A stretch of 64,000 bases of DNA, from NCBI RefSeq assembly GCF_001712795.1, contig NZ_KV757569.1:1-64000 (forward strand), read 5' to 3'. The notes beneath the pieces were generated by a model. It searched no databases and was not told the DNA's origin. It saw only the letters and a list, made by a program, of their open reading frames with translations. The DNA comes from Nostoc sp. KVJ20. GTDB lineage: Bacteria; Cyanobacteriota; Cyanobacteriia; Cyanobacteriales; Nostocaceae. A program made the position numbers and the translations under genes. Shown piece after piece: positions 1-8,026 of this stretch (positions are counted from its first letter, which is position 1; every line of letters starts with the position of its first letter).

Positions 1-84
1 TTCCCTCCTAATTTTCTGTCTGCAGGGATTTTATTGTTTTTATACCCCTATGTCATCTTTCTTGGTATGTAACTAGCAACTTGA

Positions 85-639
85 GTTACTACAGAAACAC
101 AAACTATAAAAGATTATTGGTGGAAACATGGATATGGCTCTTCTGGGAGTAACCGTGATGATGGAGTTGTTGTCTTTGGAAAACTCCTCTCGTTGACGGG
201 ACTTGGTAAATTTATAAATGGCAGGAGAGGACAGCCATCGCGTATCGAATGGAGTCAAAATGCGAAATCTTTAATTGATGCAGCATGTAATTCTGATAAG
301 TCTGATTCAACGTTAGAAGAAGAGTCTTCAGCTATTGATTATGAGCAGATAGATGTGATTGATTCTACGCCAGTTTTCAAGGATAATTCATCGGTCAGCC
401 AGACACCTGCTGCTGAATCTAAATCTCATATAGAGCTACCGTCGTTGCGGGGTACAACACTGAGTGTTATACCGACTACTATTTCAATTAATGTTGACAT
501 GAGTGAATGGGATACCAGCAAAATCATTACCTTCTTCAAAGCTACTCACGGAATTTTTGACGATGATCGAGAATCTGACTTATCAACTACCTACTCACAA
601 AGTATCAGTGAGTCTAGTGATGGATATAGTAATTCGTAG
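85..639 (+). pseudogene. N-terminal part of a split or overlapping defence-like gene
   Basis: The reading frame is open from just after a stop at 82-84 and reads as plausible protein from the start, but no ATG or GTG lies in it. The first usable codon is a TTG at 193. It ends at 637-639. The last third contains a pattern (SINVDM followed by FFKATHGIF) like the short strand-helix segment that precedes winged-helix and Abi_C regions in bacterial defence-like proteins. The next frame begins inside its last 20 bases, so the two frames may be one gene broken by a frameshift, or an overlapping pair. The missing start argues for decay. No function is assigned. Confidence 0.4.
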
Positions 640-1570
640 TTCCTATAGTAAAGCCAGCCTAGACTCTTTGGAAAAATATACAGGAAAAAGTAAGCCCTAT
701 GTCAAAAGTGCAGTTGATGCTGCTTGCTTACTTAGAATGATAGACAACCAAGATAATGGTTATTTTGCCACGGTCAAGCAATGCTCTGAGTTGCTTACTG
801 CTAAACCTTCTGAAGAGTTGAAGATTGCTGTATTTAGAAAGTGGCTTCAAGCATGGGAGCCTTTTATTCTTTTTCTTCGTCACTTAGCGATGGGAGATAG
901 CCTCGAAGTATCAGCTAGGAGGCTAAGTTCTTTTTACTCTTTTAATAAGGATATTAAAGCAATTTTCGAGTTGCTAAGTCTGTGGGCTAAGACCTGCAAT
1001 TTAATTGATGCTAAAGGATCTTTAATCATCAAAGAGTATGAATTAGAGGTAAAAGAGCTAACAGAAGATTTTTCTAGAGATTTGCTAGATGATGTAGGAG
1101 TAAGACTTTACTTAAACAGAGTCCTTGGTGATGAGGTCTTCCAATGGCTTACCCACAGTGAACTTGAAGAATTGGTAGTTAGTCTTCTTACTTATCAAGA
1201 TAACCCAAGAAGTGCTATCGAATGTTCGGGAAGAGCTTACGAGGATATTTTGAGAAGGCTTTCTGTTGAAATTGGAACTATTGACATTAAGAAAATTAGA
1301 GCAAAGTCTGGCATTTCAGAATTAGCCAACAACGTTTTGTATGCTTACAGGGATGATTCGGGAACTGCTTATAGTTTCATCAACACTAAACAACGTGATA
1401 TTTCACAAGCAATCGGATCTATTCGTAATATGGCAGGTCATAGCATGGAAGCCAAATCTATGGAGCGATGGGAACTAAGTTCAACCGCAGCTATTGGCAA
1501 AATACTGACAACTATTTCATCAATAAGAAGTCTCTTCCACTACATAAAGTACAGCAAGTATTTATTCTAG
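620..1570 (+). CDS. Winged-helix plus Abi_C-like protein (possible abortive-infection type)
   Basis: About 316 residues from the ATG at 620; a GTG at 617 is directly in front. The N-terminus looks like a winged helix (a SLEKYTGKSKPYV segment that would be a recognition helix, then a wing). The C-terminal 100 residues fit the helical pattern of Abi_C-type domains: an AIECSGRAYEDILRRLS helix, and later SIRNMAGHS, which resembles the IRNxxGxxH signature. It overlaps the preceding frame by 20 nt in a different phase and lies next to two toxin-antitoxin pairs, which fits a defence or accessory role. The family assignment is from pattern only. The gene may be the 3' half of a frameshifted longer gene. 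Confidence 0.5.
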   Translation: MDIVIRSSYSKASLDSLEKYTGKSKPYVKSAVDAACLLRMIDNQDNGYFATVKQCSELLTAKPSEELKIAVFRKWLQAWEPFILFLRHLAMGDSLEVSARRLSSFYSFNKDIKAIFELLSLWAKTCNLIDAKGSLIIKEYELEVKELTEDFSRDLLDDVGVRLYLNRVLGDEVFQWLTHSELEELVVSLLTYQDNPRSAIECSGRAYEDILRRLSVEIGTIDIKKIRAKSGISELANNVLYAYRDDSGTAYSFINTKQRDISQAIGSIRNMAGHSMEAKSMERWELSSTAAIGKILTTISSIRSLFHYIKYSKYLF

Positions 1571-1804
1571 TTAGGTTTGGTGACTATTATTAAGTAGTGG
1601 CACAGGCTAACACTGTACTTGTTGAACATTTTAAAATAATTGGGTATTTGAGCGATGTCTACGACGGGCTACAGCTACGCACAACACTTGCTCATTGTGT
1701 TTGGGTTAGAGTCAATGATGTTGTCAGGCATGAGAGTTTGATGAATAAAGAGGGGTGATCGGTGCTAGCTTTAAGAGCAAAGCGTTGCGTGAGAGCAATT
1801 CACT

Positions 1805-2035
1805 ATGTCATCAACAGCAATTACCACCGTAATCAAAATGATGGAGTCTTTACCCATTGAGGTACAAGATCGAATTGCAGAGCATCTGCGGGAATACATT
1901 GATGATCTACAAGATGAAATCACATGGAATGAATCGTTCCAGAGAACACAATCAAAACTTATTGCTGCTGCGAAACTTGCCAAACAAGAAATTGCAGAGG
2001 GACAAGCCACTGCAATGAACTACGACCAGCTATGA
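1805..2035 (+). CDS. Antitoxin of a RelE/ParE-type toxin-antitoxin pair
   Basis: A 76-residue, mostly helical, acidic protein. Residues 1-45 (ITTVIKMMESLPIEVQDRIAEHLREYI) have the pattern seen in small cyanobacterial antitoxins encoded in front of RelE-like toxins. Its stop overlaps the start of the next gene by 4 nt (ATGA at 2032), the usual arrangement for coupled translation of antitoxin and toxin. It would bind and neutralise the toxin and probably repress its own promoter; that part is family knowledge. The precise antitoxin family is not certain. Confidence 0.65.
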   Translation: MSSTAITTVIKMMESLPIEVQDRIAEHLREYIDDLQDEITWNESFQRTQSKLIAAAKLAKQEIAEGQATAMNYDQL

Positions 2036-2295
2036 AGTCAGCAGTACTTCCTTCCTTTTGGTATGAGTATCGACAGTTGAGCAGCGAAATTAGGCAAAGT
2101 GCCAGGAAAGCGTATTGGCTGTGGGCAGAGAATCCATTTCACCCCTCTTTACATTTCAAGTGCATCAACACTCAGGAGGGGATTTGGTCAGTGAGGGTAA
2201 CGCGAGGCTATCGGGCACTTGGAGTTTTGGAAGAAGACACAGTGACATGGTTTTGGATTGGTAGTCATGACAATTATGAGCGTTTCTTTGGGTAA
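2032..2295 (+). CDS. RelE/ParE-superfamily toxin
   Basis: An 87-residue protein with the compact RelE/ParE layout: two N-terminal helices (EYRQLSSEIRQSARKAYWLW), then strands ending in VRVTRGYRALGV and a C-terminal WIGSHDNYERFF segment. The last is the WIGxHxxYE pattern common in HigB/RelE-like proteins of cyanobacteria. Toxins of this type are usually ribosome-dependent mRNA interferases or gyrase inhibitors; which one applies cannot be told here. Translationally coupled to the antitoxin by a 4-nt overlap. Confidence 0.75.
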   Translation: MKSAVLPSFWYEYRQLSSEIRQSARKAYWLWAENPFHPSLHFKCINTQEGIWSVRVTRGYRALGVLEEDTVTWFWIGSHDNYERFFG

Positions 2296-2375
2296 GTCTG
2301 TATATTTAGATAGCTACTGATTGCTGTGTTTGCTAGAATATCGCGCAGAGGCTCAATGCCAAAGGAAGTAGCTCT

Positions 2376-2630
2376 ATGCCAATTGTCATTACCCTTAGCC
2401 CAGAATTAGAAGCATTATTACGCGACAAAGCTGCTCGGCAAGGTCAAGATGTTAGTCTTGTAGCATCTGAGTTGCTTACCAGTGTCTTAGAGTTGGAAGT
2501 ACAAGAATCAGAAGAGGCAATAAAGGGGATTCAACAAGGATTAGATGATTTTGAGGCAGGACGGTTCCGATCTTTTCATGAGTTTGCCCAAGAACAGCGT
2601 CGCAAGTATAATCTGCCAGCTGATTCATGA
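2376..2630 (+). CDS. Antitoxin of a second ParE-type toxin-antitoxin pair
   Basis: An 84-residue protein starting MPIVITLSPELEALLRDKA, a ribbon-helix-helix-like beginning (a short strand followed by two helices), with an acidic C-terminal half containing GLDDFEAGRFRSFHEF, a segment typical of antitoxins that wrap ParE-type toxins. It is coupled to the next gene by an ATGA overlap at 2627. It lies 80 nt after the first pair on the same strand, so the two modules sit in tandem. Autoregulation of the operon is expected from the family. Confidence 0.7.
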   Translation: MPIVITLSPELEALLRDKAARQGQDVSLVASELLTSVLELEVQESEEAIKGIQQGLDDFEAGRFRSFHEFAQEQRRKYNLPADS

Positions 2631-2974
2631 AATATCGCATCGAAATTTCCAGTGTGGCGGAGTTTGAAGCAGACAGTGCGTTCCTACGGTTGTCCCAAGT
2701 CACATCCCCTTTAAGGGCAAGTCAATGGTATGCCGAATTGCTGCAAGCGATTGATTCTTTGTCTCAAATGCCGAAGCGCTGTCCTTTAGCACCAGAAAAT
2801 GAGTATTTCAGCCAAGAAATTCGACAAATACTTTATGGTCGAGGACGCAACTCATACCGCATCCTTTTCACTATTTTGGAGGATCAAGAAGTATCTATGG
2901 TGCGTATTCTGCATATCCGGCACACTGCACAGCAAATCCTGGGTGAAGATCCTGAAGAACCCAACGCCACCTAA
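2627..2974 (+). CDS. ParE/RelE-family toxin
   Basis: A 115-residue protein with ParE-like features: N-terminal strand YRIEISSVAEFEADSAF, helix ASQWYAELLQAIDSLSQMPKRC, then YGRGRNSYRILFTI and a C-terminal MVRILHIRHTAQQIL. The YRILFTI and RILHIRHxA patterns are standard in ParE/RelE toxins. The C-terminal tail (GEDPEEPNAT) is slightly long. It would be a growth inhibitor held in check by the upstream antitoxin. Confidence 0.75.
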   Translation: MKYRIEISSVAEFEADSAFLRLSQVTSPLRASQWYAELLQAIDSLSQMPKRCPLAPENEYFSQEIRQILYGRGRNSYRILFTILEDQEVSMVRILHIRHTAQQILGEDPEEPNAT

Positions 2975-3052
2975 TGGGCGAGTAGCAAAATCAATGGTTG
3001 GCGGCTGGAAGCGATCGTTTTGCATAGTAATGTGCGATCGCTAAATTCTGAT

Positions 3053-3160
3053 TTATACTATTTCACGAAAATCTTGATACATATAGATTTTTCGTAGGGG
3101 TTTAGCAGTGCTAAACCCTTACCCACGTATTTGTATCATTATTGAAGTGAAATGGTATTA
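3053..3160 (+). repeat. Miniature inverted-repeat element upstream of the nucleoside transporter gene
   Basis: The left end TTATACTATTTCAC and the reverse complement of the right end TAATACCATTTCAC match at 12 of 14 positions, and both run on through a spacer to GATACA. In the middle is a hairpin, GGGTTTAGCA/TGCTAAACCC, at 3098-3118. It has no coding capacity. The hairpin could also terminate transcription from the toxin-antitoxin genes. The type is inferred from structure. Confidence 0.55.
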
Positions 3161-3263
3161 CAGCATCAAAACTCTAGTAATTGGCTACAAAACCACAAAA
3201 AAATGCAGATTTTGTGTATGCTCTGTGACTAAGTGCCTTAGCAATACCTTTCCAGGAGTCAAC

Positions 3264-4472
3264 ATGGAACGCGCCATCTCTGCGTTGGGAATATTAGTTT
3301 TTATCGGTATATCCTATGCCTTCTCTATTAATCGTCGTGCGGTGCGTTGGCGTATAGTGGCATGGGGTTTGGGATTGGAGTTTGCATTTGCGCTAGTCAT
3401 TCTTAAAACTCCTTGGGGTTTGACTGTGTTTAAATCTCTGGGAGATATTGTCAGCCAATTTTTAGCATTTTCTGATGTCGGTGCAAAATTTGTCTTTGGA
3501 GAAAATTTTAAAGATCATTTCTTTGCTTTTCAAGTGCTGCCGACCATTATCTTCTTCTCTGCTTTCATCAGCGTCTTGTATTACTACGGCATTTTGCAGA
3601 TGGTGGTAAAGGTGATGGCGTGGGTAATGATGAAAACGATGAAAACATCGGGTTCTGAATCTTTATCCTGTGCAGGTAATATCTTTTTGGGACCAACAGA
3701 ATCAGTGTTGATGGTTAAGCCTTATGTAGCCAATATGACGCAATCAGAACTCCATGCCGTGATGACTGGTGGTTTTGCCACAATTGCCGGTGGAGTACTA
3801 GGGGCATATCTTTCCTTTGGCATCCCAACAGAACACCTGATTGCTGCTTTCTTTATGACTGCTCCCATGTCATTGGTGGTATCAAAATTACTTTACCCAG
3901 AAACAGAAGTTTCAGAGACGCTTGGTAAAGCAAAAGTAGATGTAGAAACGAATTATGTAAATGTCATAGATGCTGCTACTACTGGAGCAATTGACGGTGT
4001 GAAGCTAGCAGTTAACGTTGGGGTGATGATTATCGCCTTTTTGGGATTATTGGCTGCTCTCAATGCACTTTTGGGATGGTTGGGATCATTTGTAGGCTTA
4101 CAGCAACTCTCACTACAGTGGATTTTATCTTTTGTTATGGCTCCCGTGGCGTGGCTAATGGGCGTACCTTGGGATGATTGTCGGCAAGTTGGGGCATTAT
4201 TAGGTACAAAGACAATTTTGAATGAGTTTATTGCTTTTTTAGATTTAAAGGCACTAATTGAGAGTGGTAAAATCTCTCGACGTGCAGTAACTATTACAAC
4301 TTACGCATTATGTAATTTTGCGAATATAGGTTCAATTGGCATTACCATTGGTGGCATTGCCGCGATCGCACCAAATCGCCAGCATGACTTAGCTCGCATG
4401 GGTGTAAGGTCAATGATTGGCGGATTGTTAGCGGGTTTTATTACCGCTTGTGTTGCTGGGATGTTGATATGA
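3264..4472 (+). CDS. nupC: Concentrative nucleoside transporter (CNT/NupC family)
   Basis: A 402-residue inner-membrane protein that would import nucleosides with H+ or Na+. The ATG at 3264 is chosen over an upstream in-frame start because it has AGGAG at 3254-3258 and because the extra N-terminal residues do not look like protein of this family. Visible features include an N-terminal membrane helix after MERAISALGILVFIGISYAF, the GNIFLGPTESVLMVKPY segment (a CNT core motif for substrate and ion binding) and the C-terminal half with LCNFANIGSIGI. Full family length. It stands alone, convergent with the ABC transporter gene. A vestige of a second copy lies at 7901-7972. Confidence 0.9.
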   Translation: MERAISALGILVFIGISYAFSINRRAVRWRIVAWGLGLEFAFALVILKTPWGLTVFKSLGDIVSQFLAFSDVGAKFVFGENFKDHFFAFQVLPTIIFFSAFISVLYYYGILQMVVKVMAWVMMKTMKTSGSESLSCAGNIFLGPTESVLMVKPYVANMTQSELHAVMTGGFATIAGGVLGAYLSFGIPTEHLIAAFFMTAPMSLVVSKLLYPETEVSETLGKAKVDVETNYVNVIDAATTGAIDGVKLAVNVGVMIIAFLGLLAALNALLGWLGSFVGLQQLSLQWILSFVMAPVAWLMGVPWDDCRQVGALLGTKTILNEFIAFLDLKALIESGKISRRAVTITTYALCNFANIGSIGITIGGIAAIAPNRQHDLARMGVRSMIGGLLAGFITACVAGMLI

Positions 4473-4481
4473 AAAAGTTAG

Positions 4482-4506
4482 AGAGACGGGATAAATCGCC
4501 GTCTCT
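4482..4506. terminator. Hairpin between convergent genes
   Basis: AGAGACGG and CCGTCTCT form a perfect 8-bp stem 10 nt after the nupC stop. The same AGACGCGAT/GTCTCT type of palindrome recurs elsewhere in the window (9785-9808 and 23920-23965), so it is a mobile or recurrent hairpin possibly used as a bidirectional terminator. No strong T run follows. Confidence 0.4.
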
Positions 4507-4544
4507 ACAGGTAATTTATCCATCAATTATTTATTGACAAACTA

Positions 4545-6281
4545 CTACTCATCTGTAGAGTAGAACTGTTGGGCGTAAAAACGGGCATACCGTCCTTCTT
4601 GAGACAACAGGGAGGTGTGAGTACCAGCTTCAACCACCTCTCCTTGTTCGATGACGAGAATGCAATCAGCCCGACGAACGCTGCTCAAGCGATGGGCGAT
4701 AATAAACACGGTACGGTTTTGCATCACTCGTTCTAGTGCTTCTTGAACTAGTGCTTCTGATTCAGAATCGAGGGCAGAGGTGGCTTCATCCAGGATCAGA
4801 ATTCGAGGATCGTTGGCAACTGCTCTAGCGATCGCTAATCTTTGGCGTTGTCCTCCTGATAGGTTAACTCCCCGCTCTCCCACCCAGGTATGATAACCCT
4901 GGGAAAACTGGGTGATAAAGGAGTGAGCATTGGCAATCTTGGCTGCTTCTTGAATCGCTGATATATCTAATTTTTCCTGACCGTAACCGATATTTTCAGC
5001 GATCGTTCCCGAAAAAAGAGTAACATCTTGGGGAACAATGCCAATTTGATGGCGCAAGCTGGTGAGTGTGACATCACGGATATCAATATCATCAACCAGA
5101 ATTTGACCTTTCTGAGGGTCATAAAAGCGAAGTAAAAGGTTAATTAACGTCGATTTACCTGCTCCAGAAGAACCAACCAAGGCAATGACATCACCAGGAG
5201 AAGCGTTCAAGCAGAGATCCTTTAGCACTGGCTGATCGGCATTGTAGGCGAAATCGACATGACGATACTCTACCTTGCCCATAACTCTTGGCATTGCCTG
5301 AGCATTCGATTTTTCGCTGATACTAGGCTCCTTCGCCATCAGTTCAAAGATGCGTTCAACAGAAGCTTCAGTCTGTTTGTACTCGTTGTAGTTGCTAATC
5401 ATCAGGTCGATTGGCTGAATCAGTAAAGCCACAGCAGCTAAGAAACTGATAAATCCTTGAGCAGTCAGCTGATTCTGAGAAATCTGCCATCCTCCCAATA
5501 AAAACAGCAGCATAATACTAACTGCTTCCAAAAAACCAACAACGGGAAACTGAATGGATTTGAGTTGTAGAGCGCGATACTTAGCTTGGCGATTGATTTC
5601 TGCTTCTTGATTGAACCGCTTCACCTCATATTCTTGGGCTGCAAAAGCTTGAACGACGCGAATCCCGCTAAATACTTCAGTTAGCATCGCCGACAAATTG
5701 GAAACCTGATTTTGGCTCTGGCGAGATAGCACGAGTAATCGCTGACCAAATTGCCCGATCAACCAAGCCATTAAAGGAGCCAAAATCAAACCCGCAAGAG
5801 TGAGCGGCCAATTCAGGTAGAGCATGTAAATGGGAATTGCAATTAACTGCAACAAATTGGAAAGAAACTGATGGGATAACTTGTCTACAATTTCGCCGAC
5901 GCGATCGATATCTTCTGTCAGACGATAAGTCAAGTCTCCTGTCTGTGTGGTTTCAAAGTAATCTAATCCAAGTTTGTGCAGGTGAGCATAAACCCGCTTA
6001 CGCAAGTTTAAAACCATGTTCAGGGCAGCAGCAATCATAAAGACATTCTGCCCGTATTGACAAAGCCCTCGAACCAAAAATACCACAGTGGCTAGTCCGA
6101 GCCAGTAGGCAATCCGGTTTACATTTCCCTGGCCAAGATAAAAAGCGACCTGACCTGCTAAATAGGGCACTGCTAGGGTGAATAACACAAATCCTAGAAT
6201 ACAAGCCAATCCCCGAATTAACAGCGGCCATTGGGGCCAGAGATAAGGCAACAGTTGCCAGTAACTAGAGCGGACTTTCAT
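4545..6281 (-). CDS. ABC transporter, fused permease/ATPase (MsbA-like exporter)
   Basis: A 578-residue half-transporter that would homodimerise in the inner membrane to export a lipid, glycan precursor or other hydrophobic substrate. Residues 1-310 carry the six-helix ABC membrane domain, with a coupling-type segment YFETTQTGDLTYRLTEDIDR. Residues 340-578 are the nucleotide-binding domain: Walker A GSSGAGKST, Q-loop IVPQD, signature LSGGQRQRLAIARA, Walker B ILILDEATSALD and switch histidine IIAHRLSS. All key residues are present. It shares strand with the LpxB-related gene upstream, 166 nt away across a repeat tract, which hints at an envelope role. The substrate cannot be told. Confidence 0.85.
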   Translation of the reverse strand: MKVRSSYWQLLPYLWPQWPLLIRGLACILGFVLFTLAVPYLAGQVAFYLGQGNVNRIAYWLGLATVVFLVRGLCQYGQNVFMIAAALNMVLNLRKRVYAHLHKLGLDYFETTQTGDLTYRLTEDIDRVGEIVDKLSHQFLSNLLQLIAIPIYMLYLNWPLTLAGLILAPLMAWLIGQFGQRLLVLSRQSQNQVSNLSAMLTEVFSGIRVVQAFAAQEYEVKRFNQEAEINRQAKYRALQLKSIQFPVVGFLEAVSIMLLFLLGGWQISQNQLTAQGFISFLAAVALLIQPIDLMISNYNEYKQTEASVERIFELMAKEPSISEKSNAQAMPRVMGKVEYRHVDFAYNADQPVLKDLCLNASPGDVIALVGSSGAGKSTLINLLLRFYDPQKGQILVDDIDIRDVTLTSLRHQIGIVPQDVTLFSGTIAENIGYGQEKLDISAIQEAAKIANAHSFITQFSQGYHTWVGERGVNLSGGQRQRLAIARAVANDPRILILDEATSALDSESEALVQEALERVMQNRTVFIIAHRLSSVRRADCILVIEQGEVVEAGTHTSLLSQEGRYARFYAQQFYSTDE

Positions 6282-6289
6282 AGGTAAGT

Positions 6290-6440
6290 AAGAATTCAGG
6301 AGTTAGGAGTCAGGAGTCAGAATTCAGAATTCAGGATTCAGAATTCAGAATTCAGAATTCAGGAGTTAGGAGTCAGAATTCAGGAGTTAGCAAGAAAGGT
6401 AGACCATGCTACCCAAGTGTGCTGACTCCTAAATTCTGAC
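6290..6440. repeat. Short tandem repeat tract (AATTCAG/GAGTCAG units)
   Basis: Many copies of AGAATTCAG and AGGAGTCAG or AGGAGTTAG fill the gap between the ABC transporter gene and the LpxB-related gene. The same words occur around 9900, 28690, 28850 and 56090. This is the short-tandem-repeat type common in Nostocales. I see no gene in it. Confidence 0.8.
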
Positions 6441-6447
6441 GCAATTT

Positions 6448-7665
6448 CTACTCAGTTTCTCCTAAAGAGTTTAGTAGAAAGCGGGCAATTCTCTCAGATG
6501 CGCCGGGTGGGCCAAATCGCTCAGGGCCATTTTCTTTGCACTTTGCGAGGTAGTCTGAATCTTGTAAAGTTTCAACTACTCGTTTCGCTGCTTGCTTGAG
6601 AATCTCAGGGGTTGCTGGCTTAGTGCCGATGGTTTGGGCAGAAATGCCCAACAGCCGCGTTTGCGCTTCTGCAAATTGATAGGTAAATTGCGGGCCCTCT
6701 CCAGGAATCTGGATGATCGGTTTGCCGATCGCTACAGCTAAATCCACTGCCAACCCTGCCATGCCAATGACGAGGGTAGAGTAATACAAGATATCACTGA
6801 AGGCATCTGAGTAACATCTCACTTCTACAAGCGGTGATTCCTCAGCAGAACTTCCGGGAGGAGAATAGGTGAGTATACCTTGATTCAGTTGCCAACCTTG
6901 ACTTTTAGCAATGTCGTCTAATTGTTCCATCAAATTTGGTACCAAGGCGGCGCGAAACTGGAATCCTGACTCAGGCATCACCTTGGCAATTTCTACCACC
7001 AGTTGTAACTGCAAACAGAAATTTCGTGCGGCTTCCGGCATCCGCGATCCTGGTAAAAGTGCGATCGCAGGAACGTCCGGTTTCAGGTACAAATCTTTAC
7101 CAACGGGGACGAGGCGATCTAAAGCCGGAATACCACCAAACTGAGCTTTAGCTATACCTTGCCGCTGGAGATCAGAAGCCGTATAGGAATCTCTGGTAAA
7201 AACTGTCAGACATCGAGAAGAATTCAGATCGTGCCACAGCAGCGGATTGATCCGCAATTGCCCTTCATAGATGGCAGAAAGACAAGAGATAAACGAAACA
7301 AAAGGACGTTTTGTTAAGTAAGCAAATGTCTGGGAGACAAAATCCCCAGTAGCCATAATTAAATCGCAGTTGGGAGCATACTGTAACACCGCTTGTAACT
7401 GTCGCCACGTTAACCCAATCAATCCCGATTGAAAATCTTTGAGCAAATAGAGGCGCTTCATGTAAAAGAATCCCCCAGAGGGCATCGTTTGTGTGGGCCC
7501 AATAATGGGAATGTCCAAGCTGCGGTAAGCTTTTCCTTCCCCCACAATCGGCATTGCCGCCATCTCAATAGAAGGACACAATTGGCGCAAGGTCTGAATA
7601 ACATGAGAGGTGTGGTTGTCCTCTCCGTGGCCGTTACTGATAAACAAGATTCGCTTAGAAGGCAT
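6448..7665 (-). CDS. Lipid-A-disaccharide synthase-related protein
   Basis: A 405-residue protein of the cyanobacterial LpxB-related family (GT-B fold). It starts MPSKRILFISNGHGED, the family's N-terminal nucleotide-sugar fold with the conserved NGHGED segment, and has IALLPGSRMPEA and a VIGMAGLAVDLAVAIGKPIIQIPGEGPQ-type C-terminal donor site. These proteins are related to LpxB but are not proven to make lipid A in cyanobacteria. They are usually annotated as LpxB-like, function unknown. It is upstream of, and codirectional with, the MsbA-like exporter. Confidence 0.8.
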   Translation of the reverse strand: MPSKRILFISNGHGEDNHTSHVIQTLRQLCPSIEMAAMPIVGEGKAYRSLDIPIIGPTQTMPSGGFFYMKRLYLLKDFQSGLIGLTWRQLQAVLQYAPNCDLIMATGDFVSQTFAYLTKRPFVSFISCLSAIYEGQLRINPLLWHDLNSSRCLTVFTRDSYTASDLQRQGIAKAQFGGIPALDRLVPVGKDLYLKPDVPAIALLPGSRMPEAARNFCLQLQLVVEIAKVMPESGFQFRAALVPNLMEQLDDIAKSQGWQLNQGILTYSPPGSSAEESPLVEVRCYSDAFSDILYYSTLVIGMAGLAVDLAVAIGKPIIQIPGEGPQFTYQFAEAQTRLLGISAQTIGTKPATPEILKQAAKRVVETLQDSDYLAKCKENGPERFGPPGASERIARFLLNSLGETE

Positions 7666-7900
7666 CTTAGGGTCTTGGATAGGTCTAAAATGTTTGTTTG
7701 GTGAGATTTTTAACCTACATTGGGTGAGTAGGCAAAGAGATTGATAGTATTTTTACTCTTGAGAGTTTGTAATTTTATAGACAAATCTACAAAGTTCCTT
7801 TTTCAGATGTTAACCGCAATGGAATTACTGCTAATCCCTGTTTTTGCAGACGCTAATCTATCAGAGAATACAGTATTAGGAGTACAAGCGCTATGGGTAA

Positions 7901-7972
7901 ATTGATCTTGGCGGCATTACGGGGATAGCACCGAATCGACAGCATGACTTGGCTTACATAGGTGTAAGGTAA
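7901..7972 (+). pseudogene. Vestige of a second CNT nucleoside transporter gene
   Basis: Translated in frame from 7901, the sequence reads as the conserved C-terminal segment of the CNT transporter: GIAPNRQHDLA, one intervening pair, then GVR and a stop. In the intact gene at 4350-4410 the matching protein reads AIAPNRQHDLARMGVRSM. At nucleotide level CAGCATGACTT, then GGTGTAAGGT, are shared. About 24 codons survive and nothing upstream is readable. A second, now deleted paralogue, or a short duplicated copy, explains this. Confidence 0.7.
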
Positions 7973-8026
7973 ATATTTGATTCTGCAAGACCGATAATTT
8001 ATATCAGAAGTAAACTTAGAAAATTT

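Noticed and set aside
3108..3263. N-terminal extension of the nucleoside transporter
   Set aside because: It runs through an inverted-repeat element; the internal ATG at 3264 has AGGAG and gives the normal family start.
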